A stretch of DNA of 64,000 bases, taken from assembly GCF_900497805.2 (NCBI RefSeq), contig NW_020954562.1, forward strand, positions 25,302,375 to 25,366,374, in the 5' to 3' direction. The first letter of the stretch is position 1; every line of letters starts with the position of its first letter. This DNA comes from Vombatus ursinus (Eukaryota; Chordata; Mammalia; Diprotodontia; Vombatidae). The position numbers and the translations under genes were made by a program. This document shows positions 31,577 through 42,289 of this stretch, one piece after another. The notes beneath the pieces were generated by a model. It ran no database searches. It worked only from the letters and a program-made list of their open reading frames with translations, and was not told the origin of the DNA.

Positions 31577-32705
31577 GATGACTAAAGTGGTGGTGTTTTT
31601 CATTGCTGTCAGTAATACAATCTCTCAACAGAGACATTGATAACTCCGTATGAATTTATAACTGCCAAGGGTCACTGAGGCTCTGATCACTTTTACTCCC
31701 AGATTTTTCTCTTAAAATCAGACATATTTCTAGGTTATGATAACTATCTTTTCTCCTCTCTTGGCACACCTCAGTTGCCACCTTTTATATTGAATAAAGG
31801 CATGGAATAATAGGATCCCACCTTAGACTGCATCTTCTAGAAAAATTCTGTTGGAATGTACGTAAACCTTAACTTCCTATCCATAAAGAGGAAAAATGAG
31901 CCTCAATTTATCCATTCACTTTCATCAAGTTTATGAATATTATGTCTACTCCAGGGATGCCTGTGGTTAATTTTTTGCACCATTTTATTTTAGAATATTT
32001 GAGAATATTGGGATGAATATGTCACATTATTTCTCCCATTTTCACTTTTTTTCCCTAAGAGTTTGTAAAATAAGTTGTGTATTATTTCTCACATGGGCCA
32101 AGAACACATTCTTTGCTGGTTTTTTCATATTCTTGGTTTTCTAGACAATGTTTTGCATACACAAATCATTCTCCTCAATGAGAAATTTGTATGCATGTGG
32201 GTAACTTTTGCTCTAAATTAACAAATGCAGTCTGAATTCTAACACTCCTAAGCAATACTTCTTGGCTGAATATTGAATACTTACCATAAAATCAATCACA
32301 CTACAGTGAGAAAGCAACCTTTTTTTCCTCTGCTTAATAAGACTATGGTGATGGGTGGTTAAATTTGGCATCATTATGAGGGAAAGTAAATGCATTCGTA
32401 TTCCCATATCCCATTGGAGAAAAACAAAAAGGTCAATGAATATCAATTCCTTGTGCCATTTGATGAGTCCTTGGCTGTAAGTTTGACATTTTCAGAGGCA
32501 AACTGACTATTAGGCTATGAGGACAGAATTACTAAGTGTTAAGTAATCAAGCTCATATTTTGATTTGGACTTAATGCAGAACTCCTTCCATAACAGGGGT
32601 GAATGCCTTTTTCAAGCATATGACTCCTCGTTTTATGTCTTACTTATATTACTAATCAGAGGATCATTGAACAAAGTTAACTATGTGGTTGCACCTATCA
32701 AGGAA
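31577..32705. other. Unique stretch
   Basis: No repeat or gene recognised. Frames up to 77 codons show no domain. Confidence 0.4.
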
Positions 32706-32922
32706 TCTTGTAATAATAACTGACATTTATATAGTGCATTAAGGTTTGCGATGTGTTTACCTCACAGTATCCCTTTGACAGAAGCACGCATGTATCAAAA
32801 GGAAAGTTGAGAAGTATAACAACTTGTCTATGGCCACTCACGTAGTAAATGTCTGAGATCCTATTTGAACTCAGGTCTCCTGATCTCAAGTCCAGAGTTC
32901 TACCCCACTACCAACTGTATTT
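32706..32922 (-). mobile_element. MIR/THER2-type CORE-SINE
   Basis: 'taataataactgacatttat' and 'atagtgcattaaggtttgcg' at the left, a decayed core 'ggccactcacgtagtaaatg', and 'tttgaactcaggtctcctga' at the right. Near full length, reversed. Confidence 0.85.
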
Positions 32923-33029
32923 CCTCTCTAACATGTTGGGTTTTTGTTTCTTTTAATTTACCAAAGTTGTGATTTCATAGGCATAGGTAGAAATTCCCTT
33001 TATAAATGCAGATCAACACTGCTCTACAA

Positions 33030-33150
33030 CTTAGAGTCATAGAAAATTGCCTATATCACTGAAAGGTTAAGTGCCTCACCCAGGGTCACACAACCAGTAT
33101 GTGCAGGAGATGGAACTTGAACCCAAGTCCTCCTGGACAAATTTCTGTCC
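33030..33150 (-). mobile_element. CORE-SINE
   Basis: 'gttaagtgcctcacccaggg', 'tcacacaaccagtatgtgca' and 'cttgaacccaagtcctcctg' give a reversed core and head. Confidence 0.8.
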
Positions 33151-33334
33151 ACAATAAAACACTACCACATTCTAATATGATCTTAGCATAGCAATAGCAG
33201 AGCAGAGCCTATTAAATTCTGTTTTGCTTTTTTGAGTCAATGTTTAATGGATGAAAGATAAACATGGCAGGATGATATATTCCCTATAATTCTTAGTTAT
33301 ATGAACATAAAGATATGGTCTGCTGATGGAGTGA

Positions 33335-33525
33335 GAAACATAGTAAAGTATAATGCATCTAGGATATGGAATCAGAAGATCCAGTTTCAAATCTCAACTT
33401 TTTTATCTATTTGTTTGTAATACTGGGCAGGTTATTTTAACCTTTCTGGGCCTTAATTTTCTCATCTGTAAAATAAGAGCATTAGGCATTCCTTGTAGCT
33501 CAGAATCTACAATTCTATTCCACAA
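33335..33525 (+). mobile_element. THER1-like CORE-SINE
   Basis: 'ggatatggaatcagaagatc', 'cctttctgggccttaatttt', 'ctcatctgtaaaataagagc' and a terminal 'gaatctacaattctattcc'. Confidence 0.8.
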
Positions 33526-34184
33526 GATGGTTGGGAAGGTAAATTTGGATGATGTATATTAAGAAATTTGTAAATGATAAGGTGATTGAATTAATCATTC
33601 ATTTATGAAATTGTGAAATTATAAAATGGGTCAGGAACACCTGGTTCTTTGGGTATTCCCTGGGAAAGACCACGATTGGCAGTGAGAAACAGGGTGGCTG
33701 TCACATTTTAATAAAGCATAAAGGGTACAAAGGCAGACAGTGGTGCTTGGGAATGGGATGGGATGGTGAAAGAAGACAACCAGCATGGATAAGAGAATGG
33801 GGAGGGGGAGAAGCAAAAGTACCATTCACCTCATCATGGATTAGAGTTGAGAGCACTAGGCAGATGTGCTCTATGGAAGAGTGTTCAGTGGTAGGAGACA
33901 GAAGTTTTAAGTCTCATTTTATAGGGTTTTGTTGGGAGACAAACTCCTATATGTGCCTCTGTGGGGTTAATTCATTAACATATACAAATCATCTCATAGC
34001 TATTGGTAAAACTTCAAAGTTGTCATCTCAAAGTTATCAGTACCTTTCTAATGTTCTGCTAGTCTGGAGCTATGGAGATCTGAAATTTTCTGGAATTTAC
34101 ATATGTGTTCCAGTCAAACTAGTATACGTTTCTCCGAATATAGTACCTCTATGCATTTGCGTAATCTTTCCATACTTGGAATGA
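33526..34184. other. Unique stretch
   Basis: A 145-codon plus-strand frame at 33747-34184 is the longest in the window. It has no recognisable domain, its second half is Ser/Val/Tyr-rich, and there is no splice or promoter context, so it is not called a gene. Confidence 0.4.
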
Positions 34185-34450
34185 ATTCTCTTCTCCACTC
34201 TGCCTCTTGGATCCCTTAGGTCTCTTCAAGTTGCTGCTGAAAGGTTACCTCCTATAAGGGGACTTTTCTGGTCCTCCCAGTTGTTAAACCTGCCCCATCT
34301 TATAATTATTTTGCATTTATGTCTTATATGCTGTGTATTTATTTATCTCTACATTCTCTATTCCCCTCCTAGTACTACTTTTGTATCCTCAGTGCATTAT
34401 GCAGTAATTATGCACAAAGTAGTGAATAATTATTTTTTTTAAATTGAATA
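34185..34450 (+). mobile_element. L2-type LINE 3' end
   Basis: 'cttaggtctcttcaagttgc', 'tttgtatcctcagtgcatta' and 'gaataattattttttttaaattgaata' follow the L2 terminus. Confidence 0.75.
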
Positions 34451-34484
34451 AAATCACAATTAGTCATTTATAAGCTCTATCACT

Positions 34485-34645
34485 CTATGCTTTCAATTAA
34501 CTGTTGTATGTCACAGTTTATTAATCTGTAAAATAGGTATAATAAAAGCACCTACTTCACAGGCTCTGAATTTCCAAATGAGATGATGTAGGTAAAGCAC
34601 TTTTCAAACCTTAGATTGTTACATAAATGTCAGCTTTCGTTATGA
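34485..34645 (+). mobile_element. MIR-type SINE 3' half
   Basis: 'cacagtttattaatctgtaa', 'aataggtataataaaagcac' and 'ctacttcacaggctctgaat', then 'taaagcacttttcaaacctt', in MIR order. Confidence 0.8.
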
Positions 34646-35742
34646 TTGTCTGCAAAAGCTTGCCTGCATGTTCCCTTTTCATTTTTCATCAAAGATACCC
34701 TTAGTGCATTGATAGACCTTCTTAAAAAGATTTTCTTGAGATGAGAAAGTACGCATATGAATGTCTTCAAAGTCACTTTTTTTGGGGAGGAGGGTGAGTA
34801 GTAAAAGCACTATCTTTGCTCTTTTTATTTTTTTAGAATCTTCTCTTCTTTGAGGTATCATGAAAATCTATCCTTAGGTGCCTTTAAATGTGTGATGCCT
34901 CTAGCACAAATTTCTTTGCTATCTATATTGTCAGGTCCAACTATTCCTTTCAAATTCATTTTCTTCTTCAGGCACATTGCTATTTCTTCAAATAGTAAAT
35001 CTATGCTTTGAATTATATAATTCAAAAGTGGTTAATCCACTAACTCATCTATGATAATAGATTATAATAAAAATGCCAGCAGATTTGTTTCATTTTACAT
35101 CCATTTGTTGTCCTCTCTGTTTCACCTATAAATTCCCTTGGAATAACCTGGCTTCTTTGAATCATAAGGGCATTGGCTCTTTGGATCATAATCTCAAGTC
35201 AAAGTTTCTTCAACTCTCTGATAGCACCTTATTAAATGGCATGATTGGGCAACATTTTACCACCTCGAAAAAGACATTGTGCATCATACGTTTTAGCTGA
35301 CATGTATTTACTGTAGATGCTTTGGTTTCCTACAGGAATATTATCAATAGTCATAATAATCATCTCTCTCAAAATTTCTCAAGTGCTTTTTGCTGTTTTG
35401 AAGTGGTAATGGTGGGCAGATAGTGAAAGCATTCATACATCCAGTAGCTGAATAGTTCTGAGAAGATTCAGAGTGGTCGCTTTGTTCTCGTATGTGGAAA
35501 AGAAGAAAAGCCCTAGGGTGCATGATAAACATGGAAACTCAGAGTGGTAATTTCTAGGAGAGAGAACCACAGGGACTAGAAGGAGTTTCAGATTAAAAAG
35601 ATAAGATCTAAAAAGACACATTACTAGTTGAATGTCAGAAATTTTCTCTCCAGGCCTGAGATGTGATTTATGTAGATGCAGATAAAGAGAGATGGGATGA
35701 AGAATATGAACCCTGGATGGGGGCAGAATCAAGATTACATTA
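34646..35742. other. Unassigned stretch
   Basis: No repeat recognised with confidence. Overlapping minus-strand frames at 35344-35732 show no domain. Confidence 0.4.
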
Positions 35743-36003
35743 CTATTGTGTTGTTGTTGTTGTTGTTGTTGCTGAGTTTTTTCAGTCCTATTGGATTCTC
35801 TGTAATCCCACTTAGGATTTTCTTGGCAAAGATACTGGAGTGATGTGCCATTTCCATCTCCTGTTCATTTTACAGATGAGGAAACTGAGGCAAATAGGGT
35901 TAAGTGACTTGCTGAGGGTAACACAGCTAGTAAGTGTCTGTGGTCAGATTTGAATTCAGGTCCTCATAACTCCAGGACTTTTGCACCACCGAGCTGCCTT
36001 TAT
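35743..36003 (-). mobile_element. CORE-SINE with RTE/BovB-like 3' tail
   Basis: A (TTG)n run at 35748-35771 leads into 'ttttcttggcaaagatactg', 'acagatgaggaaactgaggc', core 'gggtaacacagctagtaagt', 'atttgaattcaggtcctc' and head 'ccaccgagctgcc'. Same family as 24788-25033; the tail ends in a trinucleotide microsatellite, as RTE-mobilised SINEs often do. Confidence 0.9.
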
Positions 36004-36062
36004 GTTGCTGTTGAGAGGTCTTCAAAGATTTTACTTGGTCCATGTGAACCCTATCCTGAAAA

Positions 36063-37510
36063 AAAAAAACAGATTTGATACTTGCATCCCTGATGCCTTC
36101 CTATATCTCTTCTGTCCATTATAGCTAAACTTCTTGAAAAAGGCCATCTACAACAGGTGTGTCTCCACTTTCTCTCCTCTTAAAACTGTTTTCTCCAAAG
36201 TTAGTAATGATTTCTTAGTTTCCAGATCCAATGACATTTTCTCAATCTTCATTCTCCTTGACCTTTCTGCAGCCTTTGACACTGTTGATTACTTTTTCCT
36301 CCTTGATACTCTCTTCTTTCTAGGTTTGCAGGCCACCATCTCCTGGTTTTCCTTCTACCTATTTGATCACTTCTTCTATGTGTCTTTTGCTGGATCCTCA
36401 TTCAGATCATGCCTTTTACTCATAGGTGTTCCTCAGAGTTCTGTCCTGAGCCCTCTTCTCTTCTCCCTACTTCACTTCACTTGGTGATTTCATTAACTCC
36501 CATGGATTAATTACCATCTCTATGCTGATAATTCTTAAATCTATATACCCTGCCCCAAAACTCTGCCTTTCCTGCACCAATCTCTCTGTTGACCTCCAGT
36601 CTTGAATCTCCAACTGCCTTTCTCACATCTCAAAGTGGATGTCCAGTAGACATCTTAAATTCATTATGTACAAAATAGAACTCATAATCTTTCCCACTAA
36701 ACTCTCCTCACCTCCTACCTTCTCTCTTACTGTACAGGACAACATGATCCCATCAGTCCCTCAGGCTCACAACCTAGGAGTCATTCTGGATTCCTCACTC
36801 TTTTTTAGCCCTGATATTTAAGTTGTTGCCAATGCCTTATTTCACCTTTGCAACATCTCTCAAATACTCCCCCTTCTCTCACCTGACACCACCGCTCCAG
36901 TGCAGGCCCTCATCACCTCACATTTTGATTATTACAATAACCTGATGGTGGGTTTGCCTGCCTTGAGTTTCTCCTTACTCCAGTACTTCTCCATTCAGCC
37001 ACCAAAGTGACTTCCCTAAAGCACAGGTCCAACCATCTCCCTTCCCTGCTTAATAAAGTCTAGTGGCTCCCTATCACCTTTAAGGAGGAAATGCAAAACG
37101 TTCCACTTGGCATTCAAAGCCTTTCATAACCTAGCCCCTTCCTACCTTTCCAGTTTTCTTGCACATTACTCCCTGTCACACACCCTTTGATTCAGTGACA
37201 CTGGCTTCGCATTTTCTCTGACAGTCCCCTCATGCCTGAAAAACTCTTCTTCCTCTTCTCTGACTACTGAACTCTGGCTTCCATTAGGTCCCAACTAAAT
37301 CCCACCTATTGCAGGAAACCTCTCTTAATTTTAGTGATTTTCCTCTTTTAAATTATTTCCTATTTATTCTGTATATAGCTTGCTCTGTATATATTTGTTT
37401 GCATGTTGTCTCCTTCATTAGATTGTACAAATCTAATGTCTTTTGCCTATTTTTGTATCCTCAGTGCTTAGCACAGAGCCTAGCATATAGTAGGTACTAT
37501 CACTAAATGT
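36063..37510 (+). mobile_element. L2-type LINE, RT to 3' end
   Basis: The longest plus-strand L2. A frame at 36134-36487 encodes FILLDLSAAFDTVDYFFLLDTLFFLG (RT fingers/palm), with GVPQSSVLSPLLFSL after it (consensus GVPQGSVLGPLLFSL). The catalytic box reads YADN at 36521-36532 instead of YADD. Downstream come the 'gatgtccagtagacatctta' and 'accaaagtgacttccctaaa' segments, and the 3' end 'cctagcatatagtaggtact'. Several frame breaks; not functional. Confidence 0.92.
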
Positions 37511-37830
37511 CACTATCAAATAGGAAATTACTACCTGTACATTTTTTTGAAATACCTAATTCACAACTGGAGAGTAACTGTTTATAACTCTGGCTCTGTA
37601 CAGAAATTGCTTTGACAAACTATATCAATCAGATAAATTTATTATGAAAACAACTTATTTGTGCACTTATTTCTGTGTCTGTACACTTTTTGAGGAGAGA
37701 CAGGAAAGGGTCAAACAAGTTGGTGTTAAGGAATGGGGAGAAAAAAGGTAAATTTCTTAAATTGACAGGTTGAAAAATTCCTGTGCGGAGAAGACAATAT
37801 TATCTTTAAAATATCCTTTAATATATATGT

Positions 37831-37832
<2 letters not shown>
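37511..37832. other. Unassigned sequence
   Basis: Nothing recognised. Confidence 0.4.
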
Positions 37833-37903
<71 letters not shown>

Positions 37904-37904
37904 G
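37833..37904. repeat. (CA)n with (TA)n
   Basis: About 54 bp of CA repeat, with one break, joined to about 18 bp of TA. Confidence 0.97.
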
Positions 37905-37927
37905 ATTATCAATAGATAAATATATAA

Positions 37928-38128
37928 AAGGTCTGTGATTTCCTACTATAGGAACTCCCACACTGAAGCAGGTCACAAAACCTTCTACCACTTACAGTTT
38001 TAGAGTGCTGCCTGTAATTCACAGAGATTAAATAATTTGCCCATGGTCACCCAGGTAGTAAAAGACTGAGGTGAGATTTGAATCCACGTCTTCCTGATAC
38101 CAAATCTAATACTCAGTCTGCTAGTAAT
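37928..38128 (-). mobile_element. MAR1-like SINE with long tail
   Basis: Reversed tail 'ctataggaactcccacactg', 'cttacagttttagagtgctg', core 'tgcccatggtcacccaggta', and 'tttgaatccacgtcttcctg'. It is the reverse of the type seen at 8048-8260. Confidence 0.85.
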
Positions 38129-38405
38129 GCTGACTTCTTTTTTGTGGTGAATAACAGTAACTAGAAATATCTGAATTACAGCACAACTCTCATGATCAAA
38201 TTGGTAGTTCTTTTTTGAAATCATGAAGATTTTGAAACTTTTTTTACATTTAATTATTAATATATGTCCTAATTTTCCTGTTTGTTTTTTTGTAAATGAT
38301 TTCAGTTGTGATTCTCAAATGGGAATACCATAACTCAAAACAATTCCTAGATTCAAGCCTTGTGGAATTCACAATCACCATTTGGGAATCAGAGGGAGAG
38401 GGAAA

Positions 38406-38665
38406 TGACAATAGGGGAAGTGGGAAGGAAATAAGCATTTATTAAGCACCTACTATGTGTCAGACATTGTACTAAGGGTTATAGCCTCACAGCAACCCTA
38501 TGAGGTGCATGGTATACCCTCATTTTATATTTGAGAAAACTGAAGCAAATGGAGATTATGTGACTTTTTCAAGCTCACACAGCTAGTAAATGTCTGAATC
38601 TGGAATTAAACTCAGGTCTTTCTGACTGCAAGCCCACAGCTCTATCCACTATACCCCCTAACTGC
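38406..38665 (-). mobile_element. MIR-type CORE-SINE with L2-tail-like left end
   Basis: Starts 'ataagcatttattaagcacc' (reversed L2-like terminus), passes to 'cagcaaccctatgaggtgca', 'gagaaaactgaagcaaatgg', core 'ctcacacagctagtaaatgt' and head 'atccactatacccccta'. MIR-type SINEs carry such an L2-related 3' end. Confidence 0.85.
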
Positions 38666-38854
38666 CTTAATATGTTTACATTGATGCTTTTCTATATATG
38701 CCTGCAGTAATTCTGTGGATATGTCTAAAAGCCCCATTAGTGGGAGAATCATGTATGTACCAGGATATTCTATAAATATTCTGTCCCTGTTGTCATTTTA
38801 CATGAGCAAAAGAAATTTAAAGCCAGTGGGGCCAACTGATGAGAACAGTTTGGT

Positions 38855-38990
38855 TCAATGAAAAAAGTATTGGATTTGAAATCAGAGGACATTGAGTCAT
38901 ATCCTACTTATTCTCCTTGTATGAAATGAGATATGTAATTTTATCTCTCTGGATCTCTGTGGTTCCTTCCACTCTGTGTCCTTTCGTATG
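38855..38990 (+). mobile_element. Decayed THER1-like SINE
   Basis: 'gttcaatgaaaaaagtattg', 'gatttgaaatcagaggacat' and 'ctgtggttccttccactctg'. The core is lost. Confidence 0.6.
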
Positions 38991-39269
38991 AATTTACAAA
39001 TGTACTCATCCTTAGTGCTCGTCCACTAAAACCTTAGCTAACTCTGTCATCGTGGCATGTAAATAACACAGGGTTATTTAAAGTCCTTTTAGCAGGACAC
39101 AATCTTTGTCATGTCCCACTGAGGATGGAAAGGCTTGTGGTCTAGATTGAATGTGGATGGTCTGAGAAAATACAAAACTCAATGTGAAAAAGCTGCCACC
39201 AGTTCAGTTGCAGAGCAATGAATTCTTTGTACTCTGCTACACTCAAAAGGGTATTTTTTTTCTTTCATT

Positions 39270-39380
39270 CATCCAACAAACACTTTTTAAGCACTTGTGT
39301 GCACAGTATACTGTGCTAGGAGAAGCATTTTTAGATAAGATACAGTCCTTGATTTTGTGCAGCTTCCATTTAGCATGGAG
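39270..39380 (-). mobile_element. L2-tail-like repeat
   Basis: 'ccaacaaacactttttaagc' and 'actgtgctaggagaagcatt' resemble the unit at 17405-17545. Confidence 0.5.
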
Positions 39381-39452
39381 CTAAAACATACTCCAGTGAA
39401 GATCGGATTACAGCAAAGCCATACCCACTCATCCTATGTAACCTCATCCATG

Positions 39453-39648
39453 CTAAAGACTATTTCTTTTTTTGTTTGTTTGTTTTTTTTTTTTTAGTTG
39501 GGCAATGGGGGTTAAGTGACTTGCCCAGGGTCACACAGCTAGTTAAATGTTATGTGTCTGAGGTCGGATTTGAACTCAGGTCCTCCTGAATCCAGGGCTG
39601 GTGCTCTATCCACTGTGCCACCTAGCTGCCCCCTAAAGACCATTTCTT
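39453..39648 (-). mobile_element. Short CORE-SINE with TSDs
   Basis: Minus-strand short SINE (39469-39632). Target-site duplication CTAAAGACTATTTCTT (39453-39468) and CTAAAGACCATTTCTT (39633-39648), one mismatch. T-rich tail with TTTG units at 39469-39496. Confidence 0.97.
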
Positions 39649-39945
39649 AAAACACAGAAAGGTTGAGAATGCCATTTATACCAACAAATAAATAAATAAA
39701 TCTAAACATGAATTCTTGGCATACCAAAGTACTCATAGTTCTATTACTCCTATTTACTATGCCACAGAAGGAAACCAATTATTCCAAGAGGGCTTTATAT
39801 TTAGTTTTATTACAGCTGTCAGAATGTCATAGAAGCCATAGAATTATCCCATTCACAAAAGTGATGATAAAGATGAAAGGCAGTTTCATGGTAGAGCAAG
39901 CCCATTAGCGTAAGATTTAGAGAATATCACCTGCTAAAGAGGTAA
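39649..39945. other. Unassigned sequence
   Basis: Short (AAAT)n at 39686-39702; otherwise unrecognised. Confidence 0.4.
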
Positions 39946-40140
39946 GTTTGGTGTCATGGAAAGAGCACTAAATTTAGAGTCAGATACCCCAGGTTCTAGT
40001 TTGGATTTCACAACTAACTAGCTGTGTATTAATAAGTATGTTGCTTGATGACCTCTCTGTTCCTGTGTCCTTTCTGTAAAATGTATCATTTGGAATGAAT
40101 GATCCCTAAGGTTGTTTTTTCTGGTTCTGTAATTCTTTGA
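39946..40140 (+). mobile_element. THER1-like CORE-SINE
   Basis: 'gtcatggaaagagcactaaa', 'ccaggttctagtttggattt', core 'aactagctgtgtattaata', and the end 'ttctggttctgtaattctt'. Confidence 0.8.
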
Positions 40141-40254
40141 AATGTTGGGAGTGAATTTCAGATAAAGAAAGAAATCATTTATATAATAGATAACCTTTCC
40201 AATAAAAGTGTGTTCCAATAAAACATAACTTTTTTTTAATAGCTGTGCAGGAGA

Positions 40255-40390
40255 GGATTGCAGTGTTATAGAATATAAATTCCTTGAGGATAGGTGCTGC
40301 CTTATTTTTGTTTTTGCATCCCCAGGACTGAACATCCAGAAATTGTTCAGATAGTAGGTGCTCATTAAATGTTTGTTGAATTGAATTGGG
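40255..40390 (+). mobile_element. L2-type LINE 3' end
   Basis: 'gaatataaattccttgagga', 'tttgcatccccaggactgaa' and 'gtaggtgctcattaaatgtt', ending at TTGTTGAATTGAA. Confidence 0.85.
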
Positions 40391-40904
40391 TTACATAAAT
40401 CAGTTTGTTCACATCAAAATATTATTGCTTTTATTTTTATTTTCCTTTTGAAGGTGTAGCTTTATGAATAGAGTAGAAATTATAGTTTTATAACATTAGG
40501 CTACTGGAATACATACTATTCATAATAGAAATGGGGATTCTGGACACAATTTCTGCCCTTTTTTGTTGGGAGCAGAAGAAATAGAAGTATTCCAAGCTGA
40601 TGAGTGGAAAAAAATTGCCCCCTGTGTTGAGTCAGATTTACCCTTATCCAGTCCCAAGTAATTGATTTGCTAGTGTAGTAGTCATATTCTCAACTACTTA
40701 GCAACCAAGAAAAGCTCCTTGAATAAGTTATCACCCAGAGATGTTAACTCAGAGCATAGGGATGAAGAAGAGTATCATAGATATATAGCCATCCTAATAT
40801 CTTTATCTTAAAACTATCTTATACATTTCAAAGCATAATCATATCTATAACCTTTTATCTTCCCAATAAAATCTGGTGGGTGATGTAAGTGATGCAGACA
40901 TTTT
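40391..40904. other. Unassigned sequence
   Basis: Nothing recognised. The segment from about 40800 may be decayed L2. Confidence 0.4.
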
Positions 40905-41185
40905 TTATCCTCTTTTGTCTGATTGCTCCTTCTCAATCTCCTTTGATGTATCATCAGCCATCTGCTGTCCCCTAAGTGTGGATGTTCCCCCAGGATCTGA
41001 CCTGGGCCTTCTTTGTGTTTTCTCTCTACATTGTTTGTTGGTGATCTCATCTGTTCCAAAGGGTTCAATTATTATCTCTATGCAGATGACTCTTACACCT
41101 ATACATTCAGCACTAATCTCTCCCCAAACTTTAGCCCTGCATTGACAACTGCCTGCTGGATGTCTAAAATTTGAAATGTCAAAAT
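40905..41185 (+). mobile_element. L2-type LINE, RT palm
   Basis: Encodes SDCSFSISF and VDVPPGSDLGLLCVFS (consensus GVPQGSVLGPLLFSL). In another frame it encodes FNYYLYADDSYTY, with the catalytic YADD intact at 41079-41090. Confidence 0.85.
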
Positions 41186-41192
41186 GGACAGG

Positions 41193-41320
41193 TTGGTATA
41201 TTGGAAAGAACACTAGCTTTGTAGTCAGGGGAGAAATAAGTTTAAATCTCACCTTTGATATTTGCTAGTTGTATAACCATATAATCTCTGTGAGTCTCAG
41301 TTTCCTCACCACCAATGTCT
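41193..41320 (+). mobile_element. THER1-like CORE-SINE
   Basis: 'attggaaagaacactagctt', 'gtagtcaggggagaaataag', core 'tttgctagttgtataacc', then 'gagtctcagtttcctcacc'. It lies between two L2 pieces. Confidence 0.8.
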
Positions 41321-41330
41321 CTTAACTGTT

Positions 41331-41790
41331 AAATCCAATGTCTTTTTTTTTTTTGCAATGCTCATGTTCTTTCTACTTTTCACAGCCTTTGACACTAGTA
41401 ATCATCCTCTCTTCATAGATTGTTTCTCCTCCCTTTTCTTCTTTGATATTGTACTTTCAGGGTTTTCTTTCTCATCCTGACTCTTTAGTCTCAATCTTTG
41501 CTGATTCACTAAATAGAACATGCACATACACATACATACATATATATGTGTGTGTGTGTATACATATATACAGATATGTGTATATGTGTATATATACAGT
41601 CTGTATGTGTGTGTATATATGTATATACATACACACACACACACACACACACATAGTCTGCATGTATATAAATCCTGTCCCTGAAGCATTTATTTTCTCC
41701 AGTGCTCTGACATGAATCCTCTTCTATCTCTAAAGTCTCTTATGTGGTTATGTCACCAACTCCCAAGGGTTCAATTTTCATCTCTATTCA
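41331..41790 (+). mobile_element. L2-type LINE, another copy
   Basis: 'cagcctttgacactagtaat' (consensus AFDTVDH) lies upstream in RT order of the YADD found before it at 41079, so this is a different copy from 40905-41185. A TG/CA microsatellite expanded inside at 41518-41660. The match resumes with 'tcaccaactcccaagggttc' near 41760. Confidence 0.75.
41518..41660. repeat. TG/CA/TA compound microsatellite
   Basis: Alternating CATA, TGTG, TATA and CACA blocks, about 140 bp, producing spurious open frames on both strands. Confidence 0.95.
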
Positions 41791-41905
41791 ATTAAATTCA
41801 ACAAACATTTATTAAAGATATACTATGTGTAAAGCACTGCACTAGGCACTAGAGACACAGAGATGAAAATGAAACAGTGCCTTCCCTTAAGGAGACTGTG
41901 TTTTA
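41790..41905 (-). mobile_element. L2-tail-like repeat
   Basis: 'caacaaacatttattaaaga', 'cactgcactaggcactagag' and 'ccttcccttaaggagactgt'; the same unit as 17405-17545. Confidence 0.65.
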
Positions 41906-41934
41906 CTGATTATGCTAGATGGTTACCAGAAACC

Positions 41935-42130
41935 CCATTGTCATAAGAATTATCCTATTCGACTCTAACTCCCCTCACTTTTCTTCTCTGCAGTTTTGGT
42001 TTTCCTTCTGCCTCTTTAAGTGTTCTTCAGTGTCTTTCACTGGTTTCTGTTCCTCCGTTACCCTCTAAATGTAGGCTGCACATTTAGTAAGTTATCTTTG
42101 TCCCTCCTCCCTTTCTTCTGGAAACATCAG
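41935..42130 (+). mobile_element. L2-type LINE fragment
   Basis: 'tggttttccttctgcctctt' and 'gtgttcttcagtgtctttca' match the L2 segment just before GVPQG. Decayed. Confidence 0.6.
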
Positions 42131-42177
42131 GCTGTGCTAGTACTTCATCTATCTCCATTATGAAGATTATTGCCCAA

Positions 42178-42262
42178 ATCATAGAATTTTAGGCTTGGAT
42201 GGTACCTTACAGATGCCTTAGTAGAAGCCCTTCATACAGAAAACAGAGGCCTGTGAATACAG
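42178..42262 (-). mobile_element. THER1-like SINE fragment
   Basis: 'aatcatagaattttaggctt' and 'ggatggtaccttacagatgc' form the reversed SINE end. Confidence 0.65.
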
Positions 42263-42289
42263 CATGTGTGTAGATAAATAAAAATTAAT

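Noticed and set aside
41402-41715. Open frames of 90-95 codons on both strands
   Set aside because: Produced by the TG/CA/TA compound microsatellite inside an L2.
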